Source: Terfezia claveryi
Taxonomy: Eukaryota > Ascomycota > Pezizomycetes > Pezizales > Pezizaceae
Reading direction: 5' to 3'
Assembly (NCBI GenBank): GCA_015179025.1
Contig: WHUX01000355.1
Span: 1-38,497 of the forward strand
Length of the DNA: 38,497 bases
The notes below the pieces were generated by a model. The model made no database searches. It was not told where the DNA came from and was given only the letters and a program-made list of their open reading frames with translations. Each line of letters opens with the position of its first letter. Position 1 is the first letter of the stretch. Shown piece after piece: positions 7,998 to 18,766 of the stretch. The position numbers and the translations under genes were made by a program.

Positions 7998-10900
7998 CTG
8001 CCCCAGGTCATTTATCTTTGTCTGCGTTTTCTTTGCCTACATCTATGTCTGTTGATGAGTCTCGCCTATTTGGCGAGCACTTCGTTGTACCTATAACTGT
8101 CAAATTCAATCGTAAAACAGTGGTCACATCAGCTCTCATAGATTGTGGTGCTTCAGGAATTGCCTTCATTGATCAGGCCTTTGTCAGTAAGAATTCCATC
8201 CCAACCTCCAAGCTCAACACCCCCCGCCTCCTCGACGTTATTGATGGCCGTCCTATCTCCTCCGGGGCTATCACCGACCTTGCTTGTTTACCCAGTGCCA
8301 TTGGAGATCATTCGGAGAGCCTCCCGATGTTCGTGACCAAGCTAAAATACCCCATTGTTCTGGGGATCCCATGGCTCCGGATGCATGATGTCTCCATCAA
8401 TTTCGGCTTCTATACCTTGAATTTCAATAGTGGGTATTGCAAGAGACACTGTGGTGCCCCACAGGCCGCCGTTAGGGGGTTATGTGCTTTACCTCCCATG
8501 GTAGAGGACCTCGCCCAGGTAGTACACCAGACCGCATATGTCAACGTTGGCAAACCCCCTGCTCCTACTCCTGATCCACTAGTCCCCCCGGCTTCTACTA
8601 AACCCCTGAATGTCAGCTTCATTGGAGCTGGGGCCTTTGCTTACCTTACCAAACGACACAAACTAAAGGCCCATACCCTGTCAATCTACGAAATTAACCT
8701 AGAGATTAATAAGATGAGACCTAAGGAGGAGTGGAAATCAATGGTCTCGGATGAATACCATGATTTTATCGACCTCTTCTCGGAAAAAGCCGCAGAAAAG
8801 CTTGCCCCCCATCGACCATACGACCACACAATCCCGTTGATCGAAGGAAAAACCCCCCCTTACGGCCCACTCTATGGAATGTCCCGACTGGAATTGGAAG
8901 CCCTGAAGAAGTACTTGGAGGAAAACCTCAACAAGAGCTTCATTCGCCATAGCTCCTCCCCAGCAGGTGCACCCGTATTGTTTGTGAAGAAATCGGATGG
9001 CTCCCTTAGGTTGTGCGTGGATTATCGCGGCCTGAATGAGATTACGGTAAAAAACAGGTACCCCTTGCCCCTGATCTAGGAGACATTAGCCAGGCTCTCC
9101 AAGGCCAAATGGTTCACCAAATTGGATCTGAGAGGGGCCTACAACTTGGTACGAATTGCTGAGGGGGAGGAGTGGAAAACTGCCTTCCAGACGCGATATG
9201 GCCATTTTGAGTACAATGTGATGCCCTTCGGCCTAACCAACGCCCCCGCCTCCTTTCAGTACTTTATCAATGACACTCTGCGGGACTTTCTGGATGTATT
9301 CTGCACCGCCTACCTGGACGATATCCTCATCTACTCGGATACTCTAGCGGAATACAAGATTCACGTCCGACAAGTGCTGGAGAAGCTGGAGCAGGCTGGG
9401 CTGTACCTTAAGCCTGAAAAATGCGAATTCCACGTCCAAGAGGTGAAGTACCTGGGCTTGATCATAACCACGGAAGGTATTAGGATGGACCCCGCCAAAG
9501 TTGCTGCAATCCAAGAGTGGGAAACCCCAGCCAATTTGAAGGATGTGCAGGCCTTCCTAGGATTTGCCAACTTCTACCGCCGATTTATCCTGGGATACTC
9601 AAGAATCGTGGCACCCCTGACGGCCTTGACGAAAACGAAGGTAGAAGCTGGCTCACACCTGACAAAAAGGGCCTTCCACTGGAATCCAGAAGCCCAATCC
9701 GCCTTCCAGAACCTCAAGGAAGCCTTCTGCTCAGCCCCAATCCTGGCCCATTTTGACCCTGATAGCGAGTATATCGTGGAAACGGACACCTCCGACTATG
9801 TCTCCGCCGGAATCCTGTCCCAGTATGTCGATGGAGTCCTCCACCCAGTGGCCTATTTCTCTAAAAAGCACTCCCCGGCGGAGTGTAATTATGAAATCTA
9901 TGATAAGGAGTTAATGGCCATTATGCGAGTATTCGAGGAATGGAGACTACACCTGGAATCGGCAAAGGGGGTTATCGAGGTCCTCTCTGACCATAAGAAC
10001 CTAGAGTACTTTACAACCACCAAATTGCTAAATCGCCGACAGGCTAGGTGGTCAGAATTCCTCTCTCGGTTTAACTTCAAGATAAGGTATCGGCCTGGAA
10101 AGGCTGGGGGTAAGCCGGATGCACTGACCAGGAGATCAGGAGATCTCCCTAAAGAGGGGGATGAAAGGCTGAAGTACCAGAATCAGGTGGTACTGAAACC
10201 TGAAAATCTCAACCTAGCGGCCAATACCCTTGCAGATACAGATGCTGAAGCTGAAGCGGACCCCGGAGCAGGTCCCCTCCTGCGGATATGACAGGCATAT
10301 GCGGAGGACGACCTGGTTAAGAATATAATCGCCGCGGTGGAATCTGGACAGCGCCGTCACGTCAAGATCTCCCTGGCTGAATGCACCGTTCAGGATGGCC
10401 TTCTATACCACCTGGATCGACTATATGTACCGGAAGGGAACTTGCGCCTCAGCCTGATCAGGGAACACCATGACACTTTAGCCGCTGGCCACCCTGGAGT
10501 AGCTAAAACCCTAGAGCTGCTAACTAGGCAATACACCTGGATCGATCAGCGGAAAGATGTGGAACGGTACATACGGAATTGCCATGTCTACAAGCATGCC
10601 AAACCCACCCGCCACGCTCCTTATGGTACCCTAAAGCCCCTGGAAGTCCCAGAACAACCCTGGCAACACCTGACTATGGACTTCGTTACCGGATTGCCAG
10701 AAGACTCGGGATTCAATGCCATCTTAATGGTAGTGGATCGGTTGACAAAAATGAGGCATGTGATACCCTGTCGAGACACCTGCTCAGCCCCTGAATTGGC
10801 ATCCCTTTACCTGAATAATGTCTTCCGTTACTATGGCCTCCCGGCGTCGGTTGTCTCAGACCGCGGCCCTCAGTTTGTTGCCGACTTCTAGAGAACCTTC

Positions 10901-11734
10901 TGTGAGCTGCTGGGTATTGAAGTACACCTGTCTACGGCATACCACCCTCAGACTGATGGCCAGTCAGAACGCATGAACGCCATCATGGAGCAGTACCTAA
11001 GGGCGTACATCAATTATCAGCAGAATAACTGGGTTTCGTTGCTGGCGACCTGCGAGTTCTCCGCCAACAACCACTTCTCCGAAACCCTGAAGACCTCCCC
11101 ATTCCTGGCCAATTATGGCTGGCACCCTCGGTTCGTAGACTCCCTGGCACCTCTGCGCAAGGCCAGGGAGAATGCCCCAGCCAAGGACTTTGCAACAGAG
11201 ATTACAAAACTCCATGCTAACTTGAAGGCTGAGTTGGCCTATACCCAAGCCAGGCAAGCGGAGTATGCCAATGGGTCCTGGTTGCCAGCTCCTAAATACC
11301 ACCCAGGGGACCAAGTATGGCTATCCAGCAGACACTTCCAAACAGAACGGCCCTCCCGCAAACTGGACCATAAGTTCTTAGGCCCCTTCGAGGTTCTAGG
11401 CGCTATAGGCACTCATGCCTATCGATTGAGGTTTCCCAAGGACATCAAACGCCACCCGGTCGTCCATGTCTCCGAGATCGAGCCTGCCGCTAGCGACCCT
11501 CTCCCCGGCCAGAAACACCCTCCACCTCCCCCCGTGGTTATCGAAGGTGAGGAGGAATGGGAGGTAGAGGAAGTGCTGGACTCCCGAAGAAGGTATGGGC
11601 ACCTGCAATATAAGGTCAAATGGCTGGGAGATGAGGAGACGACCTGGCAACCAGCGGAGGACCTGGAAAACGCACAGGACTTGATCACCCTGTTCCACCA
11701 GCGTTACCCCCGGAAGCCTCGCCCCGCCCAATGA

Positions 11735-11896
11735 TGTTCTTGTTGTCCTGGAATTGGTTATTAGGGTTGTTATTGTCGTTGTTGTTTGGAGTTGGAATCC
11801 TTGTCGTTGCCTTTATTATTGTTTCCTGTGTTGATTTTGCCGGTTATTGTGCCCAGGCCTCCTAGTCGCTGGAGCTCCAGCCTAAAGGGGGGATAG
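11735..11896 (+). other. 3' untranslated region and polypurine tract of element 1
   Basis: A GTT/TTG-rich 3' untranslated stretch ends in AAAGGGGGGATAG (11884-11896) directly before the 3' LTR. The same tract precedes the LTRs of element 2 (AAAGGGGGGATAG) and, in slightly changed form, the minus-strand copy at 31914. Confidence 0.8.
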
Positions 11897-12470
11897 TGTC
11901 ACAACCGTGTTCTTAGTCTTAATTTGACACTCAAACAGGCTTGTTCGGGTGTCGTGCTGTTTTGACACTCGAACAGGCTTGTTCTGGTGTCGTCGATGGG
12001 TGATTGTTATCTTAGCTTCCGAGATAGGAATCTCGGGAAGCTTATTCCTTCCACAGCCTTGGCCTGGAATCAGGTATATATATCTTCGTCCCTCCGCCCT
12101 CTCGTTGGATCCCCATCCAATGTCTTATATATCCAATACAGGGCCTTGCTTCTCTCCACGCTGGTGTATCTCCCTTGTGCACTTCCTTGTCTCGCCTCGA
12201 CTCTGCAGCCCTGCTGCCCACCCCGCGAACCTCCTGTCCTTGCCTTGCCTCGCCTTGTGTTTGCAGCCTAGCTGCCTCCCTTGACACACGCGGCAACTGC
12301 TTCCGTGTGTCTCGTGTCCCCTGCCCTCTGCCCCTCTTGCCTCTTGCCCTTGCCTCCCGTCTCAGCCTCCCCCTGGTCACTCACGTAGCGTTACTACGTG
12401 TGTGTTATCCTAGCCTTGCCCTTGCTCCGGCGTACCCCTTGGTCGCCTTGCCCCCAGAGCCGTCATTACA
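11897..12470 (+). mobile_element. 3' LTR of element 1
   Basis: 574 bp from TGTCACAACCGTG to CATTACA, the same length as the 5' LTR. It keeps the tandem U3 palindromes, the AGCTTCCGAGAT/ATCTCGGGAAGCT hairpin (12014-12042), the TATA box and the CACGTAG hairpin. About 20 differences from the 5' LTR, mostly transitions, show the insertion is not recent. Confidence 0.95.
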
Positions 12471-12920
12471 ATGTGTGTGATACTTTGATACATGCAAGTG
12501 CGTAATACATGTACTTAATATATACTAAGTACCCGAGTGTTATATCTCATTCTACAGAGGCAAATGAGGTCATTCAGACAGTAAGCAGGATCTTCTATGT
12601 GATCACTTATGCTAACAAGTACTTAGTAAGTACTTCAGACAATGGAGGATATTTATTCTATTATTAAAAAGAAGTAAGTATAGAGGCTCAAAAGACATTT
12701 GCCTATTCGGGTAATTTTTTAACCACCAAGCCTGATCTCCCAAACAAAACTACAAGTCAAGAAAAAAATTGCAGATACATCAAACCCATCAGTATGAAAA
12801 CGCATTATAAAAGCCCAGCATGAAAGCCAGTATCAAAACGCATCAACCCAGTATGAAAGCCAGTATGAAAATGCATAAACCCAGTATGAAAACACACTAG
12901 AGATGGTCCCATCGTCAGAT
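12471..12920. other. Intergenic stretch with short direct repeats
   Basis: No gene is visible. AAGTACTTAGTAAGTACTT-like words occur near 12520-12630. At about 12789-12897 the word CCAGTATGAAA recurs four or five times with AACGCAT or AATGCAT between copies, a small decayed tandem repeat just beyond the 3' end of the minus-strand pseudogene. Confidence 0.5.
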
Positions 12921-14293
12921 TCAAGAACCCTTCGTTCCACTTTCCCCAGACAAGAGAGTGGGGTCGATATTTTGGTACATCTGTTGATTGGATTCTGACT
13001 CAGGAACCCCGAGATCCTGATTAGGTTCTACTATAGGATTTGATAAAATTGCCCCTCCTGCCACTACAACAAATCCTTCCAAAACATCATTCCCCCTCAC
13101 CTTCTTCTTAGGTGCGTTTCTCAGTTTAGAAACTGGCTTATCAGGAAGGAAAACAATGTCAGTGAGTCGGATGTGTTCAAACTCTTTTTGGTGGCCAATG
13201 AGACGGATGCGTCGAAGATATTCCCCTCTAGAAATGCCCTCCTCTCCAGCCAGGAATCTAGACATATGGGCATATATCAATGACTACGAGAACAACATCT
13301 CATAGAACTACTTGATATTTTCAATGCCCATACAAGCCCTCAGGTCGACGATACATTGGACCTGTTCAAGTATCGCATACATAGTCTCGTATTTGTAGAA
13401 GCGGGCATATGCCAAAGGAAGATCTGGCTTTGGCACATCCTTTAGCTTTGGATGTTTTTCAACGAGCACTAAGAGACATTCATCGACTACCTTTACAAAC
13501 TTCGCATGCCAGTTTTTCCGCCATTCGGTAACTTTTGAATATGCCTCATGAAATCCATCGCTATTTCGGTCCACTCTCCCTATCACATTGGTAGAATAGT
13601 CGATAAGATCTACGACGTCCTGGTCCTTAATAAAGAAGTATCTGGCGAAGTGTTTTCGAGAGTTTTGCATGAGGGAGTTAAAAACCTCACTTCTATTCTG
13701 GAAGACTCTTTCTAGTTTTGAATTGTCATACTGCCGGCATTTCGGGTGATTGGGTGGTTTACAACCCCCGTTCCCGGCAGGGTAAAAGTGACAATCGACT
13801 ATGTGCTGGAGTTGTTGTTTACTGATACCACAAGGGACTTGTATACAGATGATGAGTATCATATGCCATTGTTTATAGAGATGCAGACATCCCACCAGGC
13901 AAGAATAAGAATTAAGTAAGTACTCACATTGAGACGAAAATAATTTAGCTTTTCTCCTTTGATTGTAAAGCCATCCCCTCTATTATTGTCCTCGTCCTCA
14001 TTCCCATCCATATCATCCTCGTCGTTGTAACCTAGCTTATCCTCTTGACGAGGTGGTGAACTTCTTCCAATATTGAAAGAACTCATTGAGTTATTTTGTC
14101 ATCCTCCCAAGTGATTCATATGTTTTGAACCAATTGAAGACGACTCCATACCTCCCCTTATATTGATGCCTTGCTGCATGGCCAGCATTGCTTATTGTTG
14201 TTGTAAAATTGCTGCAACTTGCTTCATTGGACTCCTGTCTACCACCCCCGTATCCCCTCTTGATTTCCACTTTGGCACACGAGAGTTAGACAT
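12921..14293 (-). pseudogene. Broken gene of unknown function, two exons
   Basis: Exon 1 reads from ATG at 14293 to about 13928; a tentative 122-nt intron (GTGAGT at 13927 to CAG before 13805) joins it in phase to exon 2 (13805-12921). Together this is about 416 codons. The N-terminus is basic and Gln-rich, then acidic (NDEDDMDGNEDEDN). Exon 2 has HFYPAGNGG, CKPPNHPKC and a mostly helical body with a basic KKKVRG near the end. In-frame stops are TAA and TGA in exon 1, and two TAG codons (about 13308 and 13290) in exon 2; each is one C-to-T step from Gln or Arg. I do not recognise the family. The exon boundaries are inferred. It may be a repeated fungal gene or a transposon-borne gene. Confidence 0.55.
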
Positions 14294-15063
14294 CGTCCAA
14301 AGTTTTCCTTTGAGCAATAGTATTCCTTTCGGATTGTGGTGTTGGTTGAGGAATGCCAACAAACAGTGTTCTCCTAGTGATGGATGTTTTGTGTGATACT
14401 GGGGCAGTAGAAGTTTGTTCTTAGTAGGGGTCTTAGGTATGACTAAACTATCAACAATTCAAACTAGCTCCGATACCGATTTCTCAGAATCCAAGACTAT
14501 AGGTAGAACTTGGCGCTCTTTATAAAACCTTCTAGTACCTTCTCCTTCGAACTTCAACACCACACATCCTCAGTCCCTCAAGATTGCCATATCTTTAATA
14601 CTACACCTCTCAATACATCGCAATCCAAATACCACGTGGGGATACTCAGATATATGCCTCATAACTTGTATAAGTGCTTTGGGTACTGGCTTCGAATAGA
14701 CTCTCGCCAGAATACTGGCCCCTACTGATCATCTCATTGGCATGAGCCCCTTGTACCAGATTACCCCACTTAATCAACTTATAGGCAAACACTGATTAAT
14801 ACACAGGGGATCTTCATAGTGAATATGGCCTTACCTGAGGACCAAGGCCATGCCTACTCGGCCTTCTCTAGAAACCTTCTGATATAATTTTTATATCTCT
14901 GCAGTTTCTTTAGCCTAGTTGGCACAATCTTAACAGAACTACCTTTAGTACGTACGAAGGTCTAAGAAGCAGGAACCAAGAGGTAAGAAGAAGAACTAAG
15001 TAAGAAGTAAGTACTGTATATTCTGTGACTCTCCAATGAAATCAGACAGACTTTATGGACATC
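14294..15063. other. Stretch upstream of the minus-strand pseudogene
   Basis: No reading frame of interest is seen on either strand. It would hold the promoter of the minus-strand pseudogene, but no clear TATA box is placed. A (GAA)n-like purine-rich bit (about 14975-15010) precedes the satellite array. Confidence 0.4.
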
Positions 15064-16524
15064 ATTGACTGACTTTATGACTATCACAGGTTGGCGTAAC
15101 GGGATCACATACGTACGACCCGCTACATGTGTGATCTCACTTATCCTCAACTTGACTCGTGCCTGCACGAGTCTTGTGGGTTTGTTTGCATATCCCTACC
15201 CTCCAGTCCCATGACAGCTGCATGTTGACTGACTTTATGACCATCACAGGTTGGGGTAACGGGATCACACATGTACGACCCGCTACATGTGTGATCTCAC
15301 TTACTCTTAACTTAACTCATGTCCACACGAGTCTCATGGGTTTGTTTGCACATCCCTACCCTCCAGTCCATGACAGCTGTATGTTGACTGACTTTATGAC
15401 CATCACAGGTTGGCGTAACGGGATCACACACGTACGGCCCGCTATATGTGTGATCTCACTTACCCTCAACTTGACTCTGCCAGCACGAGTCTCGTGGGTT
15501 TGTTTGCACATCCCTACCCCCCAGTCCTATGACAGCTGTATGTTGACTGACTTTATGACCATCACAGGTTGGCGTAACGGGATCATACACGTACGGCCCG
15601 CTACGTGTGTGATCTCACTTACTCTCAACTTACTCGTGCCAGCACGAGTCTCGTGGGTTTGTTTGCACATCCCTACCCTCCAGTCCCATGACAGCTGCAT
15701 GTTGACTAACTTTATGACCATCACAGGTTGGCATAACAGGATCACACACGTATGACCCGCTACGTGTGTGATCTTACTTACCTTCAACTTGACTCGTGCC
15801 CGCACGAGTCTTGTGGTTTGTTTGCACATCCCTACCCTACAGTTCTATGACAGCTGCATGTTGACTGACTTTATGACCATCACAGGTTAGCGTAACGGGA
15901 TCACACACATACGGCCCGCTACATATATGATCTCACTTACCCTCAACTTGACTCATGCCAGCATGAGTCTCGTGGGTTTGTTTGTACATCCCTACCCTCC
16001 AGTCTCATGACAGCTGCATGTTGACTAACTTTATGATCATCACAGGTTGGCGTAATGGGATCACACACATACAGCCCGCTACGTATATGATCTCACTTAC
16101 CCTCAACTTGACTTATGCCAGCACAAGTTTCATGGGTTTGTTTGCACATCCCTACCCTCCAGTCCCATGACAGCTGCATGTTGACTGACTTTATGACTAT
16201 CACAGGTTGGCGTAACGGGATCATACACATACGGCCCGCTATGTGTGTGATCTCACTTACCCTCAATTTGACTCATGCTAGCATGAGTCTCGTGGGTTTG
16301 TTTATACATCCCTACCCTCCAGTCCCATGACAGCTGTATGTTGACTGACTTTATGACCATCACAGGTTGGCGTAACAGGATCATACATGTATGACCCCTA
16401 CATGTGTGATCTCACTTACCCTCAACTTGACTCGTGCCAGCACGAGTCTTGTAGGTTTGTTTGCACATCCCTACCCTCCAGTCCCATGATAGCTGTATGT
16501 TGACTGACTTATGGCTATCACAGG
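15064..16524. repeat. Satellite array, 159-160-bp unit, nine copies plus a partial one
   Basis: The anchor TTGACTGACTTTATGACCAT recurs at 15064, 15225, 15384, 15543, 15702, 15861, 16021, 16181, 16341 and 16500, so the period is 159-161 bp. Each unit has two inverted repeats. GATCACACACGTA pairs with TACGTGTGTGATC (exact at 15740-15773, 8-nt loop), and ACTCGTGC pairs with GCACGAGT. Units differ mainly by transitions. Because 159 is a multiple of 3, spurious open frames of 53-codon repeats appear on both strands. Confidence 0.95.
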
Positions 16525-17339
16525 CTACAGGTTTTAATGGATCCACAAGTTTATTGCTCCCTGACGGCTTTTATCTCTGAGTGAGTTAAGTACTGCTTCT
16601 TGAATCTTAACTTCCATGACATTTGTATAATGATTCCTTCAATATAGCAAACCAAAGATTATTGGGACTTTCATCTGAAGGAGTAGTGTTTTCTCTCATG
16701 TAAGTACTATAAGAACTAGCCCTCTACATCTGTTTTTTCTTCTTTCTCTAAACTCACTCGCCTCTTACCCTTACAATTCACTCGCATTGCTCGCTACATT
16801 TTCATGTCTCTCAAATTTCTATCTGGTGTTCAAGAGCATTTCTGCCCACAATATGTTCTACCTCATGTATCCCTGTATATTATACGTTCTATCTCATGCA
16901 ATGGCTGTGTATTAGGCAAGATGGAATAGAGGAAAAGAAATATCTTTATGTACTATTACTTCTATGAATATACCTGCATTCCAAATCGGGAATTACATCT
17001 ACAACACTATTCTCGCCCAATACATTATATCCTGTAAAGTGTATTGTATAGATTGCAGTAGTCCACGGTACCCTAGGTCCTTGAGAGTAAATTGTTGCAC
17101 TCAGTACTATCCTCCCCTGGATGCGCATTCCACAGAAAAATAAATTTGAAGATATTCAGTATAGCTGAGGTGTTCCTTAATATATGGTTCCAAGCAACTA
17201 AAAGAACCATCCAGGATCACTAAAATCACCATCCTGAATCACTATGAGAACCATGCGATACACTATATAGTATTATATTGTTTGATATACTGCTTTGATC
17301 AGGGGTGCATATAGTGTATGGCTAATTATGACATTGATT
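16525..17339. other. Stretch with no recognised feature
   Basis: Unique-looking AT-rich sequence with no supported gene. Short repeated phrases occur near 17190-17260 (ACCATCCAGGATCACTAAAA, then ACCATCCTGAATCACTATGA), a small degenerate direct repeat. Confidence 0.4.
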
Positions 17340-17345
17340 GGTAAC

Positions 17346-17526
17346 CCTTATCGCAATGGTATTCTTGACAATATAATAGCGACCATATTTAGTCTCCACA
17401 ATACTTACTAAAGCAATGGTATTCTAGACAATACTTACTAAGTCCACGGTAGTCTTGACAACACGGTGGCGAACATTTTAGTCACTACAATACTTACTAA
17501 AGCAACAGTATTCCAGACAATGCGTA
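17346..17526. repeat. Diverged tandem duplication, about 90-bp unit
   Basis: Two copies of a compound unit contain GGTATTCTTGACAA or GGTAGTCTTGACAA, then GCGACCATATTTAGTC or GCGAACATTTTAGTC, then ACAATACTTACTAAAGCAA, then GTATTCTAGACAAT or GTATTCCAGACAAT. Part of the unit is itself an internal repeat. Confidence 0.6.
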
Positions 17527-17667
17527 CTATGTACTATGTGACGCCATTAAAATAAACTTGTCTTATGTATACGGAAATAAATAGGAGTTGCCGACTAACA
17601 TTAAAGTATCTACAATAACATAGGAATGCGACAGCGCTGCTCGTGCGATAACATCCCCCTTTTTGGT

Positions 17668-17858
17668 ACAGTATATATATATCTCCAAAAGCATGAGTTT
17701 TTCCTATATATATACATATATATATCTCCAAAGGAAGAGTTTCTTGCATATATATATATATCTCCAAAAGCATAAGTTTCTTGCATATATAGATCTCAGC
17801 CTCCAAAAGCATGAGATTCTCGTATATATACTAATAAGCCTCAAAAGCACGAGTTTCT

Positions 17859-17892
<34 letters not shown>

Positions 17893-17992
17893 CAAACCAC
17901 GAGTGTCTTACATATATATATCTGTATCTCTGAAATCATGAGTTTCTCATATATATATATATAAGTCTCCAAAAGCATGAGTTTCTTGCATG
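17668..17992. repeat. (TA)n tracts alternating with a CTCCAAAAGCATGAGTTTCT unit
   Basis: About eight units, each an AT dinucleotide run followed by a roughly 25-bp spacer of the form CTCCAAAAGCATGAGTTTCT, near 17681, 17724, 17760, 17798, 17836, 17888, 17926 and 17966. The TA tract varies from a few to about 14 repeats. Tyr/Ile-rich open frames on both strands here are products of the TA runs. Confidence 0.85.
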
Positions 17993-18284
17993 CACAAGTC
18001 CATATGAACAAGCCCGCCATCAGTGCTCCTATTACCCACTTCGGTAAACTCACGGCTGGTGGGCATATGTAGCCTGAAACATGCATGTGCTGATCTGTCA
18101 CACCAACATAAGTAAATCTGCCTTCCGACCAATCAACACATATTTCCCGGCCACGTCAATCGACACATATTTCTAGGGCTGCGCGAACCAACAGAACACG
18201 AGAGCACATACACCCCCTCTTTTCACAGGTATGACACATAACACAGCCAGCCAGTAGTCGGCGGAAGGTCAAGCAGCCAGCGCT
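17993..18284. other. Short spacer with a 27-bp direct repeat
   Basis: No gene is visible. ACCAATCAACACATATTTC near 18139 is followed by GTCAATCGACACATATTTC, a small direct repeat. The remainder is unremarkable, moderate-GC sequence leading into the 117-bp array. Confidence 0.4.
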
Positions 18285-18580
18285 GAGGTTAGGACTCCCC
18301 CAGTGCACTCTCGAGATATCTCTCATCTATATGCGCAGACATAGCCAGGTGCGTGAACTCGCCAGACAACCCGCGGACTCAATGTAAAGGCCTAGCTAAT
18401 TACTCTAAGGATGCCCAAAGTGCAGTTGCGAGATATCCCCCAGCTATATGTGCCGATACAGGCATAGCCAGGTATATGAACTCACCAGAAAACCAGCGGA
18501 CTCCATGTGAGGGCGTTGCTAATTTCTCTTAGGACTGCGCTGAGATATCCCCTATCAATATTCACAGCCATAGCTAGGTA
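18285..18580. repeat. Left part of a 112-117-bp tandem array
   Basis: GAGATATC marks units at 18313, 18430 and 18542, with CATAGCCAGGT or CATAGCTAGGT and ACTCGCCAGA / GCGGACTC / TTGCTAATT landmarks. The third unit is cut at CTAGGTA by the pogo element. The array resumes at 21207 in the same phase: removing 2628 bp leaves a 117-bp period. Confidence 0.8.
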
Positions 18581-18621
18581 CCATTGGCAACCTACTAGTG
18601 GTCAGCCACTGTCTTATGTCC
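18581..18621 (+). repeat. Left terminal inverted repeat of the pogo element
   Basis: 41 bp, an exact inverted match to 21166-21206. It contains smaller palindromic words (CCTACTAGTGG). Exact identity of both ends argues for a fairly recent insertion or for protection of the ends from decay. Confidence 0.95.
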
Positions 18622-18766
18622 AGTGTCTAAGACATGCAACACGCCAACCTCCTCGTCACTTCAATTGGTCCCAGTCTTGACCCCTTACAATTATCATGGC
18701 CGCAACCTATATCAGCCGAATCACCAAAGCCTGGGCAATATCACCAATACCAATACCTCAGGAGAG

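Larger units (their letters stand above)
7835..11734 (+). pseudogene. pol: pol of element 1: protease, RT, RNase H, integrase, chromodomain
   Basis: One long -1-frame reading with three internal stops. Protease: LIDCGASG with Asp at 8141 and [11 protein letters not shown]. Reverse transcriptase: [22 protein letters not shown] and YLDD at 9311-9322. RNase [26 protein letters not shown]. Integrase: GHPGVAKT, a zinc-binding motif whose last Cys is Tyr (codon 10589), then Asp 10679, Asp 10859 and Glu 10967, giving D-35-E. Chromodomain: WEVEEVLDSRRRYG to TWQPAEDL (about 11558-11715). Stops: TAG 9077 (CAG in element 3), TGA 10289, TAG 10889 (TGG in element 2). The natural end is TGA 11732. The chromodomain would direct insertion to marked chromatin. 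It is inactive as it stands. Confidence 0.95.
6173..12470 (+). mobile_element. Element 1: structurally complete Ty3/gypsy chromovirus
   Basis: A 6298-bp LTR retrotransposon with two 574-bp LTRs, a primer region, gag, protease-RT-RNase H-integrase-chromodomain in the -1 frame, and a polypurine tract. Domain order PR-RT-RH-IN followed by a chromodomain places it in the chromovirus branch of Ty3/gypsy. The LTRs differ at about 20 positions by eye (about 3.5%), of which about 17 are transitions. Six in-frame stops inside gag and pol make it non-autonomous. The five bases on each side (GTATA at 6168-6172, ATGTG at 12471-12475) do not match, so no target-site duplication is evident. Confidence 0.95.

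Noticed and set aside
15159..15755. 198-codon open frame across the satellite, and antisense frames there
   Set aside because: The 159-bp unit is a multiple of three, so any frame lacking a stop in one unit stays open over several. Both strands are open and there is no domain.
15064..16524. CRISPR-like array
   Set aside because: Repeats are 159 bp, contiguous and without unique spacers, in a eukaryotic transposon context.
17663..18132. Tyr/Ile-rich open frames on both strands
   Set aside because: They are direct translations of TA dinucleotide runs.
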